The notes: generated from the sequence alone by a model not told the origin. Counted from the first letter of the stretch, positions 7,601-16,614 are shown. The stretch: DNA of 52,306 nucleotides from Oscillospiraceae bacterium (GCA_022800665.1 JAAWQS010000012.1:1-52306); one strand, 5' to 3'. Numbers and translations: made by a program.

Positions 7601-10600
7601 TCAAAACAGGCTGAACTGCTGCGCGGGCCGCTCCCGCTGCTTTAACGTTTCTCTCACAACGCCGCCCGGCAGATCCACCAGAAACGGCGACGGCTCCCCG
7701 CCTGTGGTCAGGATCAGCTCCTCCCGCGCCCGGGTCATGCCCACAAACAGCAGCCGCCGCTCCTCCTCCCCGTCCGCCGGACGGCTCTGGGTCTCCAGCG
7801 GCAGCGTCCCGCTGTTCACCCCGGCCACAAACACCGCCGGGAACTCCAGTCCCTTTGCGGCGTGGAGGGTCATCAGCCGCACCGCGCCGGACTCCCACCG
7901 CTTTCCAGACGCCCGCCGCAGGTCGCCCTCCTCCCCGGCGGCCAGCACGTTCCAGAACTCCTCGAAGGTACTGTGGAAGACCGCCATATTCCGCAGCCGG
8001 TCCAGAGCGTCCGTCTTTCCATATTTTGCCTCCCACTGCTCCGCCAGCTTCCACGGCTTCTCCTTTGCGGCGGAGAGGCGCCATTCCTCCGCCCGCTTCT
8101 GCCACACATCCGGCGGGCCGAACTGCCGGACCGTCTCCGCAAGGGCGGCGGTGTCCTCCGGCTTTGCCAGCGTCCGGAAAAAGGCCAGGAAGCCCCGGAC
8201 CTCCTCCGCCTCCAGACAGCCGTCCCGTCCGCTGACAACACAGGGAATGCCGTCATGGCGCAGGCAGTTTTCCAGCAGACGCAGCTGGCGGTTGGTGCGG
8301 CAGAGCACGGCGATGTCGGAAAACGCCCTGGCCTCCCGGTCCCGGCCCATGTCCTGGGCCTGCAGCATGTCCACGCCGCCGGTCATGCGGATGATTTCCT
8401 TGGAAATAAACACCGCCTCGCTGAAGTCGTCCGAAGCGCGGACCAACCGTACCGCCGGGCCGGAGGGCCTCTGGGGAACCAGCGTCCGGGGACCGCCCGG
8501 ATTCTTCTCAATGACCGGTAGGGCGGCGCGGAGGACCTCCGGTGTGGAGCGGTAGTTCTCCGCCAGCCGGATTACCCGCGTGTCCGGCCTGTCTGCCGTC
8601 AAACGGCGGAAGCACTGTCCCGATGCCCCCCGGAAGCCGTAGATAGATTGGTCCGGATCACCGATGACAAAGAGGCTCTTTCCGTTCCGGCTCCAGGACT
8701 GCACCAGAGCATACTGCATATCGTTGATATCCTGGAATTCATCCACCAGCAGGTGGGAAAATCCCGCCTGTCCCGCTGTATCCACCTCCAGGGCCTTAGC
8801 CAGCAGGTCGTCAAAATCCAGCAGGCCCAATGCCTGTACCCGGTCGCAGTAGGCGGTATACAGCTCCTCCTCCAGTCCGGCTTCCTCCAGGGACAGGCCG
8901 TTTTTGACCTTGGACACGGCCTGGAGCAGCTTTTCTCCGGAGCCGTCCGGCAGGACCTCCGCCGCAAGCCGCAGGGCCTCGCTCCGTCCCAGGAGCGCAA
9001 CATCTCCCAGCAGGCCCAGGCAGATGGCGTGGAACGTGCCAATCCGCATCCGGGACACCGCCCGCTTGCCGCCCAGACGGGCCTCCAGCCTCTGGCGCAT
9101 CTCCGCCGCCGCCTGGTTGGTGAAGGTCACGGCGGTGATCTCCCCGGCCTTCACCCCCTTCTCCTCTATGAGGTAGGCAATCCGGGAAACCAGGGTCTTG
9201 GTTTTCCCGGTACCCGGTCCCGCCGCCACAGCTGTGCAGGGCTCCGCCGCCGTCACAGCAGCCTCCTGTTCCGGATTGAGCCGGGCGGGCGCGGCGGCGG
9301 GGACCTCTGCCGGGACGGGGGCCGATTTTTTCAGCGTCCGCTTCCGCACCGGTTTTTTTCCTGGGACCTCCAGCCCAAAGAGAGACAGCTGTCCGCCGAA
9401 CCGCTCGATTTCCGCCGGAGCCAGCAGGGAGATGATGCCGTACTGCCCGTCAAATCCCGGTCTGCGCTCTACCTGCCCCAGCCGCAGGCGGCGGACGCCC
9501 TCGGCCACACAGGGACCGGCAATCCGCTCAATATCCGGGATAGACGCCTCCCGCAGAATCCGGAATTCCGGACCCATCTCCTCCAGCATTTTTTCGTACA
9601 GCGCGGCAGTGCGCTTCCCGGCGGCGGACAGGCCGGTGGACGCGGCAATCACCTCCGGCAGAGGGGCCAGGCTCTGGAAGGGCTTGGCGTTCTCAGGCCG
9701 GAACCCCTCCGGACGGTCCGCCAGAACCTCCACCCGGTGCTCCACGCCGATGGTCAGCTTTTTACCGCACACAGGGCAGATGCCGTCCCGCGCCTGGGTC
9801 TCCACCGGGGTGAGGCAGACGCCGCAGTTCCGGTGTCCATCCAGGTGGTATTTACCCTCCTCCGGGAAAAATTCCACCGTGCCGCAGAATCCATCCCCGG
9901 TGCGGATGGCCCGGACCAGCTCCGGATAGGACAGTCCCGTATCCAGCAGGTCCGCCTCCCGGCCCAGCTTGCCGGGGGAGTGGGCGTCGGAGTGGGAGAC
10001 CAGAGTGAGCCGGTCCAGGGCGGAGAGCCGCCAGTTCATGGGCGGGTCGGAGGAGAGTCCGGTCTCCACGGCGTGGATCTGGCCGGCAAGGCTGCCAAAG
10101 CATTCCTCCATGGTGTCAAAGCCGGAGAATGCGCCGAACAGGGAGAAGTGGGGCGTCCAGATGTGGGCGGGAATCAGCTCCGCGTCCGGACAGGCCTCCA
10201 AGGTCAGCTCCAGCAGGTCCCGGCTGTCCAGACCCAGGATGGGACGGCCATCCGAGCGGATATTGCCCACCGCCTCCAGCCGGGCCGACACCTCGTCCGC
10301 CGCCTCCAGGCTGGGGAGGAGTATCAGATGGTGGACTTTCCGGGTCTTGCCGTCCCGCTTGTAAATGCAGCTGATCTCCCCGGTGACGAGAAACCGGGTG
10401 GGTTCCCCGGATCCCGCCAGCCGCAGCTCTTCCCGCAGGGTATACAGCCCATCTTCCGCGGGGGCCAGCTGCTCCCGCATTTCCGCCCGCCAGGCGGGAT
10501 GGGTAAAGTCGCCGGTACCGGTGACGGCAATGCCTTTTTTCCGCGCCCACCAGTCCAGATGGGGCAGGTCGCAGTCCCGGCTGGTGGCGCGGGAGTAACG

Positions 10601-10630
10601 GGAGTGAATGTGCAGGTCGGCTATGTACAT
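7601..10630 (-). CDS. Endonuclease Q-like PHP nuclease fused to UvrD-type helicase
   Basis: A 1009-residue two-part DNA repair protein. Residues 1 to about 410 resemble the endonuclease Q family: PHP metal motifs DLHIHS (5-10) and SHSDAH (212-217), and a zinc module with CxxC pairs at 269/272 and 285/288. EndoQ enzymes nick DNA 5' of deaminated bases and abasic sites. After a Pro/Ala linker, residues about 450-1009 form an SF1A helicase: Walker A GPGTGKT (471-477), DEFQD, GDPDQSIYGFRG, LAENYRST, TLHAAKGLEF and VGMTRAREE. Two peptides, QLSLF (414-418, end of the nuclease part) and QFSLF (1005-1009, extreme C-terminus), fit the beta-clamp-binding consensus. The joint role in repair of deaminated DNA is inferred. 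AAAGGAG precedes the ATG. Confidence 0.9.
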   Translation of the reverse strand: MYIADLHIHSRYSRATSRDCDLPHLDWWARKKGIAVTGTGDFTHPAWRAEMREQLAPAEDGLYTLREELRLAGSGEPTRFLVTGEISCIYKRDGKTRKVHHLILLPSLEAADEVSARLEAVGNIRSDGRPILGLDSRDLLELTLEACPDAELIPAHIWTPHFSLFGAFSGFDTMEECFGSLAGQIHAVETGLSSDPPMNWRLSALDRLTLVSHSDAHSPGKLGREADLLDTGLSYPELVRAIRTGDGFCGTVEFFPEEGKYHLDGHRNCGVCLTPVETQARDGICPVCGKKLTIGVEHRVEVLADRPEGFRPENAKPFQSLAPLPEVIAASTGLSAAGKRTAALYEKMLEEMGPEFRILREASIPDIERIAGPCVAEGVRRLRLGQVERRPGFDGQYGIISLLAPAEIERFGGQLSLFGLEVPGKKPVRKRTLKKSAPVPAEVPAAAPARLNPEQEAAVTAAEPCTAVAAGPGTGKTKTLVSRIAYLIEEKGVKAGEITAVTFTNQAAAEMRQRLEARLGGKRAVSRMRIGTFHAICLGLLGDVALLGRSEALRLAAEVLPDGSGEKLLQAVSKVKNGLSLEEAGLEEELYTAYCDRVQALGLLDFDDLLAKALEVDTAGQAGFSHLLVDEFQDINDMQYALVQSWSRNGKSLFVIGDPDQSIYGFRGASGQCFRRLTADRPDTRVIRLAENYRSTPEVLRAALPVIEKNPGGPRTLVPQRPSGPAVRLVRASDDFSEAVFISKEIIRMTGGVDMLQAQDMGRDREARAFSDIAVLCRTNRQLRLLENCLRHDGIPCVVSGRDGCLEAEEVRGFLAFFRTLAKPEDTAALAETVRQFGPPDVWQKRAEEWRLSAAKEKPWKLAEQWEAKYGKTDALDRLRNMAVFHSTFEEFWNVLAAGEEGDLRRASGKRWESGAVRLMTLHAAKGLEFPAVFVAGVNSGTLPLETQSRPADGEEERRLLFVGMTRAREELILTTGGEPSPFLVDLPGGVVRETLKQRERPAQQFSLF

Positions 10631-10662
10631 GGGGCGTACGCTCCTTTGTCTAAGATAGGGAT

Positions 10663-10691
10663 AGTATACGGCATTTTCCGCCCGGTGGCAA
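10663..10691 (-). promoter_or_regulatory. Promoter of the EndoQ-helicase gene
   Basis: Minus strand TTGCCA (10691-10686), 17 nt, TATACT (10668-10663), about 33 nt before the start codon. It is divergent from the aldolase-operon promoter. Confidence 0.6.
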
Positions 10692-10708
10692 GAGGCGCAA
10701 TCTCCTTC

Positions 10709-10738
10709 TGGACAAACCTGCCGCCGGGGCGCTATAAT
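10709..10738 (+). promoter_or_regulatory. Promoter of the aldolase/alpha-galactosidase operon
   Basis: TGGACA (10709-10714), 18 nt, consensus TATAAT (10733-10738), about 56 nt before the first start codon. Confidence 0.65.
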
Positions 10739-10794
10739 AGGCGGGAATCAGCCTGCCGTGGGAAGGCGGCAAGCCATAATAGGAGGAACAGAAA

Positions 10795-12087
10795 ATGAAC
10801 ATGCAATACATCCATCCCGCAGACCAGCTGGTCATGTTTATGCAGCGGATTTACGACAAGGGTCTGACCACTACCTCCGGCGGCAACCTGTCCATCATGG
10901 ACAGCGATGGCAATATTTGGATCACTCCCGCCAGCGTGGACAAGGGGACGCTGACCCGCCGGGATATCATCTGCGTCCATCCCGACGGCTCCTGCGAAGG
11001 TCCCCACAAGCCCTCCTCCGAGCTGCCCTTCCACGCTTCGGTGTACAAAATGCGCCCCGACCTGAAAGCCGTGCTCCACGCCCATCCCCCTGCGCTGGTG
11101 GCCTTCTCCATCATCCGCAGGGTCCCCAATCTGGACCTGATCCCCTCTGTACGAAAAATCTGTCCCGACGTGCAGACCGCCGTCTACGGCGTCCCCGGCA
11201 GCGAGGACCTGGGGGACAAGATCGGGCAGGTCTTCGCCGGGGGCTGCGACATTGCCATGCTGGAAAATCACGGCGTATGCATCGGCGCGCCGGATATGTT
11301 CGCCGCTTTCCAGCGGTTTGAGACCCTCAATTACACCGCCGAGCTGGAGATTCTGGCCGGAAAGCTGGGGCCGGTGAAGGCCCTGTCCCCCCAGGACAAC
11401 CGCATGGCGGAGAGCTCCTACCACACCAAAATGGACGACTTTATCCCCCACACCTTCACCTCCGAGGAGCTGTCCGCCCGGCGGGACATGATTACCCTCA
11501 TCCGCCGCTCCTACCGCATGAACCTTTTCACCGCCACCCACGGCACCTACTCCGTCCGCCTCTCCGACGGCAGCTTTCTCATTACCCCCTTTGGCATGGA
11601 CCGGGCCTATCTGGAGGAGGACGACCTGGTGCGGGTCAAGGCGGGCATGAAGGAGGTGGGGAAAATCCCCTCCCGTGCGGTCCGCTTCCACGAGGAGGTA
11701 TACCGCAATAACCCGGACGTACGGGCGGTGTTGCAGGCCCACCCGGTCCACGCCGTGGCCTTTGCGGTGACGGACGCCGCTTTCGACCCCCGGACCATTC
11801 CGGAGAGTTACATACTTCTGCGGGATATCAAAAAAATGCCCTACCGGGAGATGTACGCCAACCCGGCGGAGGCGTCCCGCGCCTTCGGCCCTGCCAACCC
11901 CGCCGTCATGGTGGAAAACGACAGCGTTATTGTCACCGGAAACAGTCTGCTCCAGGCATTTGACCGTCTGGAGGTGCTGGAATCCACCGCCCACTCCATC
12001 ATCAACAGCAGTACGCTGGGGGAGATTGTCCACATTACCGGCCAGGAAATCGAGGACCTGAAGACCGCCTTCCGCCTGGAGGACTGA
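10795..12087 (+). CDS. Tandem class II aldolase/adducin-family protein
   Basis: A 430-residue protein made of two class II aldolase/adducin domains in a row, twice the usual length of about 210-230. The first half (about 1-215) has the substrate loop TSGGNLS, the putative catalytic Glu76 in SSELPFH, and zinc ligands His95/His97 (LHAHP) and His159 (ENHG). It is probably an active metal-dependent aldolase or epimerase on a sugar phosphate. In the second half (about 225-430) the matching positions read TATHGTY, SRAVRFH, LQAHP and ENDS. The Glu and two of three zinc histidines are lost there, so that half is probably structural. It heads an operon with alpha-galactosidase. The exact substrate is unknown. 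Confidence 0.85.
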   Translation: MNMQYIHPADQLVMFMQRIYDKGLTTTSGGNLSIMDSDGNIWITPASVDKGTLTRRDIICVHPDGSCEGPHKPSSELPFHASVYKMRPDLKAVLHAHPPALVAFSIIRRVPNLDLIPSVRKICPDVQTAVYGVPGSEDLGDKIGQVFAGGCDIAMLENHGVCIGAPDMFAAFQRFETLNYTAELEILAGKLGPVKALSPQDNRMAESSYHTKMDDFIPHTFTSEELSARRDMITLIRRSYRMNLFTATHGTYSVRLSDGSFLITPFGMDRAYLEEDDLVRVKAGMKEVGKIPSRAVRFHEEVYRNNPDVRAVLQAHPVHAVAFAVTDAAFDPRTIPESYILLRDIKKMPYREMYANPAEASRAFGPANPAVMVENDSVIVTGNSLLQAFDRLEVLESTAHSIINSSTLGEIVHITGQEIEDLKTAFRLED

Positions 12088-12090
12088 GAG

Positions 12091-12720
12091 ATGAAACGGT
12101 TCAAACGAAGCCTGATGATGGTTACAGGGATTCTGTTTATCGGCATCTGCGTGGGCGCCTACCGCCTCAGCGCCTTCGGCGTGGACGCCTTTACGTGTAT
12201 GAATCTGGGCATCAGCGGCTTTCTCGGCATGTCCTTCGGCGCCTGGCAGCTGCTTATGAACGCGGCAATTCTGGCGGTGGTCTTCCTCAAGGCCCGCAAG
12301 TGCATCGGGGCGGGGACCATTGTGAATATGGTGGGCGTGGGGTATCTGGCGGACTTCATCTGCTGGCTGTTCCGGGGCGTGGAGATGACGCTCCCCATGC
12401 GAATCGGGGCGTTGGCCCTGGGAAGCGTCTTCGCGGGGCTGGGCGTGGCCTTTTACATGGTGGCGGAGATGGGCGTCGCGCCCTATGACAGCGTGGCCAT
12501 TATGCTGGAAAACGCCTCCAAGGGGCGTATTCCCTTCCAGCGGGCGCGGGTACTCAGCGACGTGGCGGTGGTGATTGTGGGCGTGGTATTCTGCCTGCTC
12601 TCCGGAGGCGAGCTGCGCCTGATTATCGGCATCGGCACCATCTGCAACGCCCTGTTCAACGGACCGCTGATCCAATTTTTCAAAACACACGCGGCGGAAC
12701 CTATTATGTCCCGCGGCTAG
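12091..12720 (+). CDS. YczE/YitT-type membrane protein (first copy)
   Basis: A 209-residue integral membrane protein with about five or six hydrophobic segments, resembling the Bacillus YczE/YyaS/YitT group of uncharacterised membrane proteins. Shared marks include the early SAFGVDAF segment and the later AEMGVAPYDSVAIML segment. It starts 3 nt after the aldolase stop; GGAGG inside the end of that gene serves as its binding site. A related protein lies on the other side of the alpha-galactosidase gene. A transport or export function is often assumed for the family but is not established. Confidence 0.8.
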   Translation: MKRFKRSLMMVTGILFIGICVGAYRLSAFGVDAFTCMNLGISGFLGMSFGAWQLLMNAAILAVVFLKARKCIGAGTIVNMVGVGYLADFICWLFRGVEMTLPMRIGALALGSVFAGLGVAFYMVAEMGVAPYDSVAIMLENASKGRIPFQRARVLSDVAVVIVGVVFCLLSGGELRLIIGIGTICNALFNGPLIQFFKTHAAEPIMSRG

Positions 12721-12737
12721 ATACAGGAGGACTCTGC

Positions 12738-14957
12738 ATGAGCATTTTTTACCACGAATCGACCCAAACCTTCCATCTGACCAACGGAGAGATCAGTTAT
12801 CTGATGAAGGTACTGCCCAACGGCGCGCTGGGCCAGCTGTACTGCGGCCAGGCGGTCCGGGACCGGGAGAGCTTTGACCACCTGCTGGAGCTGCGCTCCC
12901 GGCCCATGAGCTCCTGCGTGTTTGAGGGGAACCGCTATTTCTCCCTGGAACACTGCAAGCAGGAGTACCCCGCCTATGGCTCCACAGACTTCCGCCACCC
13001 TGCGGTGGAGCTGTGCCAGCCTAACGGCAGCCGGATCACAGATTTTGTCTACCACTCCCACACCGTCATGCCGGGCAAGCCCGCCCTGCCGGGCCTGCCC
13101 GCCACGTACTGCGAGGCGGACGGGGAGGCGGAGACTCTCACGGTCTGCCTGCGGGACCCGCTGCTGGAGGTCGAGCTGTACCTCAACTACACCATCTTTG
13201 CCGGACAGCCCGCGCTGGCCCGCTCCGCCTGTCTGAAAAACCGGGGCGGGCAGGACCTGCATCTCACTGCGGCTATGAGCCTGAGCCTGGACCTGCCGGA
13301 CAGCGGGTATGAGTTCGTCCATTTCTCCGGCGCCTGGTCCCGTGAGCGGTTCATGAAGGTCCGGCAGCTGGAGCAGGGCATCCAGTCGGTGGAATCCACA
13401 CGGGGCCACTCCTCCCACAACCACAATCCTTTTATTATGCTGCGCCGTCCCGGCACAGACGAGGACAAGGGCGAGGTCATGGGCTTCTCCCTGGTCTACT
13501 CCGGAAACTTTCTGGCCCAGGTGGAGGTGGACAACTGGGATACCGCGCGGGTGACAATGGGCATCAACCCCTTCGGCTTTGACTGGAAGCTGTCCCCCGG
13601 CGGGGAGTTCCAGACGCCGGAGGCGGTGATGGTCTACTCCAGCCAGGGCATGGGGGCCATGAGCCGCGCTTTCCACAAGCTCTACCGTACCCGTCTGGCC
13701 CGCGGGTACTGGCGGGACCGTCCCCGGCCCGTCCTGCTCAACAACTGGGAGGCCACCTATTTTGATTTCACCGAGGATAAGCTGGTGTCCATTGCTGAGG
13801 CGGCCCGGAAGGACGGCGTGGAGCTGTTTGTTCTGGACGACGGCTGGTTCGGCGCACGGACCCACGAAAGCGCGGGCCTGGGGGACTGGGCAGCCAATCC
13901 AGACCGTCTCCCCGGCGGCATCACCCGGCTGGCAGAGCGGGTGGAGCGGCTGGGCTTGCGGTTCGGCCTGTGGTTTGAGCCGGAAATGGCGAACAAGGAC
14001 TCGGACCTCTACCGCACCCACCCGGATTGGATCATCCAGACGCCGGGACGCCGGTCCTCCCCCGGACGGAACCAGTACGTGCTGGACTTCTCCCGCCCGG
14101 AGGTGGTGGACCATATCTATGGCATGATGGCAAAAATTCTCTCTGAGGCGAAGGTCTCTTACATCAAGTGGGACATGAACCGCAGCATCACGGAGGCGTT
14201 CTCCGCCGCCCTGCCGCCGGACCGCCAGGGGGAACTGTTCCACCGGTATATCCTGGGTGTGTACGACCTCTACGAGCGGCTGACCACAGCTTTCCCTCAT
14301 GTGCTGTTTGAGTCCTGCGCTTCCGGCGGCGGACGATTCGATCCGGGTCTGCTGTACTATGCGCCCCAGGGCTGGGCCTCCGACGACTCCGACGCGGTGG
14401 AGCGGCTGAAGATTCAGTACGGCACCTCCTTCTGCTATCCCATCAGCTCCATCGGCGCCCACGTCTCGGCGGTACCCAACCACCAGCTGGGCCGGATCAC
14501 GCCGCTGTCCACCAGGGGCAACGCGGCCTGCTTCGGGGCCTTTGGCTATGAGCTGGACCTGAACCGTCTGACCGGAGAGGAGAGGGAGCTGGTGCGGGAA
14601 CAGATCGCCTTTGTGAAGGAGTACCGGCAGACGCTCCAGTTCGGAGACTTCTACCGCCTGCTGTCCCCCTTTGAGGGCAATTTCACCGCCTGGATGGCAG
14701 TCAGTCCGGACAGGCGGACCGCGCTGGTGGGCTGGTACAAGACGCTCAACGAGGTCAACGGCCCCTACCGCCGGGTCAAGCTGCGGGGTCTGGACCCGGA
14801 CCTGGCCTACACCGTGGACGGCGGGGCGGAACACTATGGCGACGAGCTGATGCGGGTGGGGCTGACGGTCTCGGACGCTGCCGCCGGAGAGTCGGAGCAG
14901 CGCAGCGGCATTACCGGCGACTTTGCTTCCCATATCTTTGTGGTAAAGAGCGTATGA
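12738..14957 (+). CDS. Alpha-galactosidase, glycoside hydrolase family 36
   Basis: Hydrolyses terminal alpha-galactosides such as raffinose or melibiose. The 739-residue length and motifs fit the cytoplasmic GH36 group of Bacillota. The nucleophile aspartate lies in KWDMNR (about Asp479). The acid/base region is WASDDSDAVERL (about 546-557). ESCASGGGR and GAHVSAVPN are further family marks. No signal peptide is present, so substrate must be imported by a transporter that is not obvious in this operon. GGAGG precedes the ATG. The stop overlaps the next gene by 4 nt. Confidence 0.95.
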   Translation: MSIFYHESTQTFHLTNGEISYLMKVLPNGALGQLYCGQAVRDRESFDHLLELRSRPMSSCVFEGNRYFSLEHCKQEYPAYGSTDFRHPAVELCQPNGSRITDFVYHSHTVMPGKPALPGLPATYCEADGEAETLTVCLRDPLLEVELYLNYTIFAGQPALARSACLKNRGGQDLHLTAAMSLSLDLPDSGYEFVHFSGAWSRERFMKVRQLEQGIQSVESTRGHSSHNHNPFIMLRRPGTDEDKGEVMGFSLVYSGNFLAQVEVDNWDTARVTMGINPFGFDWKLSPGGEFQTPEAVMVYSSQGMGAMSRAFHKLYRTRLARGYWRDRPRPVLLNNWEATYFDFTEDKLVSIAEAARKDGVELFVLDDGWFGARTHESAGLGDWAANPDRLPGGITRLAERVERLGLRFGLWFEPEMANKDSDLYRTHPDWIIQTPGRRSSPGRNQYVLDFSRPEVVDHIYGMMAKILSEAKVSYIKWDMNRSITEAFSAALPPDRQGELFHRYILGVYDLYERLTTAFPHVLFESCASGGGRFDPGLLYYAPQGWASDDSDAVERLKIQYGTSFCYPISSIGAHVSAVPNHQLGRITPLSTRGNAACFGAFGYELDLNRLTGEERELVREQIAFVKEYRQTLQFGDFYRLLSPFEGNFTAWMAVSPDRRTALVGWYKTLNEVNGPYRRVKLRGLDPDLAYTVDGGAEHYGDELMRVGLTVSDAAAGESEQRSGITGDFASHIFVVKSV

Positions 14958-15613
14958 CAAGAGGAAGACTGCCGGCCGTACGGACCGCGCTGCTGCTGGC
15001 GGGCCTGACGGTAGCCCATCTGGGCGTCACCCTGTTTCTGGAATCGGACTTGGGGTCCGACCCCTTTAATGTGCTGGTGCAGGGATTGTACCGGAGCATC
15101 CCCTGGCCGGAGCGGATGAGCCACGGGCGGGTCCATCTGCTGGTGTGCCTGCTGATTGTGCTGGTCCTGCTGGGGATTGCCCGCAGCTATGTGCGCATCG
15201 GGACCGTGCTCTGCATGGCCTTGGGCGGCCCGATTATCGACCTGTGGACCATCCCCCTGGCCCCCCTCTTTCACGACGGCATGGCTATGGGCTGGCGTCT
15301 GCTGGCGTTGGTACTGGGGTGCGTGATTCTGGCTTTCGGCATGACCATCGTTATCCGCTCAGAGGCGGGAACGGGGCCGAATGATCTGGTGGCGGTCATT
15401 ATCAGCGATTTTTCTAAAAAACCTTTCGGCGTGGTCCGTGTGGCTGTGGACGCGGCCTTTGCCCTTGCAGGCTGGCTGCTGGGCGGCGTGGTGGGTCTGG
15501 GGACCCTGGTGTGCGCCGGACTGGTGGGGCCGTGCGCACAGGTGTTTCTCCCCGTCAGCGGGCGGCTCTGTGATGCGTGCCTGCGGCGGGCCGGAGAGAA
15601 AAATCCCCGCTGA
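14954..15613 (+). CDS. YczE/YitT-type membrane protein (second copy)
   Basis: A 219-residue membrane protein of the same loose family as the gene before alpha-galactosidase, with about five or six hydrophobic segments. The marks are ESDLGSDPFNVLVQGL early and RSEAGTGPNDLVAVIIS later, the counterparts of the GVDAF and GVAPYDSV segments of the first copy. It is coupled to the alpha-galactosidase by an ATGA overlap. The two copies are divergent in sequence, so they may form a heteromer or handle different substrates. Function is unknown. A strong terminator follows. Confidence 0.78.
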   Translation: MTRGRLPAVRTALLLAGLTVAHLGVTLFLESDLGSDPFNVLVQGLYRSIPWPERMSHGRVHLLVCLLIVLVLLGIARSYVRIGTVLCMALGGPIIDLWTIPLAPLFHDGMAMGWRLLALVLGCVILAFGMTIVIRSEAGTGPNDLVAVIISDFSKKPFGVVRVAVDAAFALAGWLLGGVVGLGTLVCAGLVGPCAQVFLPVSGRLCDACLRRAGEKNPR

Positions 15614-15636
15614 ATGTCTGCGGCGTACAGTATTTG

Positions 15637-15690
15637 ACTGAAAAGCCCTCTCAGCCGCCGCTTCTGCGGTGACTGAGAGGGCTTTTCAGT
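15637..15690. terminator. Bidirectional terminator between the galactosidase operon and dapF
   Basis: ACTGAAAAGCCCTCTCAG (15637-15654) pairs perfectly with CTGAGAGGGCTTTTCAGT (15673-15690), an 18-bp stem with an inner CCGC/GCGG hairpin. It separates two convergent genes. Confidence 0.88.
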
Positions 15691-15697
15691 GCGCCGT

Positions 15698-16543
15698 CTA
15701 CCGGTACTCCTCCAGCTCGTCGTCTGTGGCATTCCCCTCGCAGACCAGATTTGTCGGCCCTGTGAGCCAGATATTCTCCACCGCAGAGCCGCTGCGGTCA
15801 ACGGTCACATACAGCGTGCCGCCGGAGCTGTTCACCTCCACGTTCTCCCCGCTCGCCACACCCAGCAGGGTCAACGCCAGTACCGTGGACCCGGTGCCGG
15901 TGCCGCAGGCGTAGGTAAAGTCCTCCACGCCCCGCTCGTAGGTCAGCAGCTTGATGCGGTCGGGAGCGAGCAGGTCGTAAAAGTCCACGTTAGCGCCCTT
16001 GGGAAACGCCTCGTGCCACCGCAGCTCCTTCCCCAGCTCCCGCAGCTCCTCCGCGTTCTTCTCCGCCAGCCCCGGATACCGCACCACCGCATGGGGCAGT
16101 CCTGGGTCGCCCAGCTCTATATAGGAGCACGGCCAGACCGCGCCCCCCGCCTGTACTGGGCAGTCCAGCCGGACCACGCTGGGGTCGGTCAGGCGGATGC
16201 GGTAATTGCGCTTGTCGATCCGCCGCCCGGTCACCAGGCCGGAGGGGGTCTCGATCCGCTGCGTCTCCCCCGCCAGACCGTGCTCGTAGCCGTAGCGGCA
16301 GATGCACCGGGCGCCGTTGCCGCACATCTCGCCGGCAGAGCCGTCGGAGTTAAAAAACAGCATCCGGAAATCTCCCCCCTGCAGGGCCGGTTCCACCACC
16401 ATCAGGCCGTCGGCCCCCACAGACATCCGGCGGCGGCATAAAATACGGGCAAGCTCCGGGAAAGAGCTGGACGGGAGCCAGGTATCCAGGTTATCGAGAA
16501 TGATAAAATCATTTCCTGCGCCATTCATTTTGGTAAATTGCAC
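15698..16543 (-). CDS. dapF: Diaminopimelate epimerase
   Basis: Converts LL- to meso-diaminopimelate for lysine and peptidoglycan synthesis. The protein is 281 residues. The two catalytic cysteines are Cys74 in EMCGNGARC and Cys213 in YACGTGTGST. I chose the GTG start at 16543: AAGGAGGG lies 7 nt upstream and the protein then begins MQFTKMNGAGNDF as in the family. Longer in-frame starts run through the promoter. The gene stands alone, facing the galactosidase operon across a terminator. Its promoter contains a perfect palindrome, which suggests control by a repressor. Confidence 0.95.
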   Translation of the reverse strand: MQFTKMNGAGNDFIILDNLDTWLPSSSFPELARILCRRRMSVGADGLMVVEPALQGGDFRMLFFNSDGSAGEMCGNGARCICRYGYEHGLAGETQRIETPSGLVTGRRIDKRNYRIRLTDPSVVRLDCPVQAGGAVWPCSYIELGDPGLPHAVVRYPGLAEKNAEELRELGKELRWHEAFPKGANVDFYDLLAPDRIKLLTYERGVEDFTYACGTGTGSTVLALTLLGVASGENVEVNSSGGTLYVTVDRSGSAVENIWLTGPTNLVCEGNATDDELEEYR

Positions 16544-16586
16544 GGAACATCCCTCCTTAAAGATACAATCAGCAGTTGATACTCCC

Positions 16587-16614
16587 AGTATACAGGAAAA
16601 TTTTCCTATGTAAA
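16587..16614 (-). promoter_or_regulatory. dapF promoter with palindromic operator
   Basis: Minus strand TTTACA (16614-16609), 16 nt, TATACT (16592-16587). The spacer is filled by the perfect 14-bp palindrome AGGAAAATTTTCCT (16594-16607), placed where a repressor would block polymerase. The regulator is unknown. Confidence 0.5.

Noticed and set aside
8648-10798. 716-codon open frame antisense to the EndoQ-helicase gene
   Set aside because: Gly/Gln/Arg-rich shadow. The minus frame carries all helicase motifs.
10732-12690. 652-codon open frame antisense to the aldolase and YczE genes
   Set aside because: Shadow composition with no recognisable motif. The opposite strand has well-formed genes with binding sites.
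12717-14960. 747-codon open frame antisense to the alpha-galactosidase
   Set aside because: Low-complexity Gln/Val/His/Arg composition typical of GC-rich shadow frames. The plus frame has full GH36 motifs.
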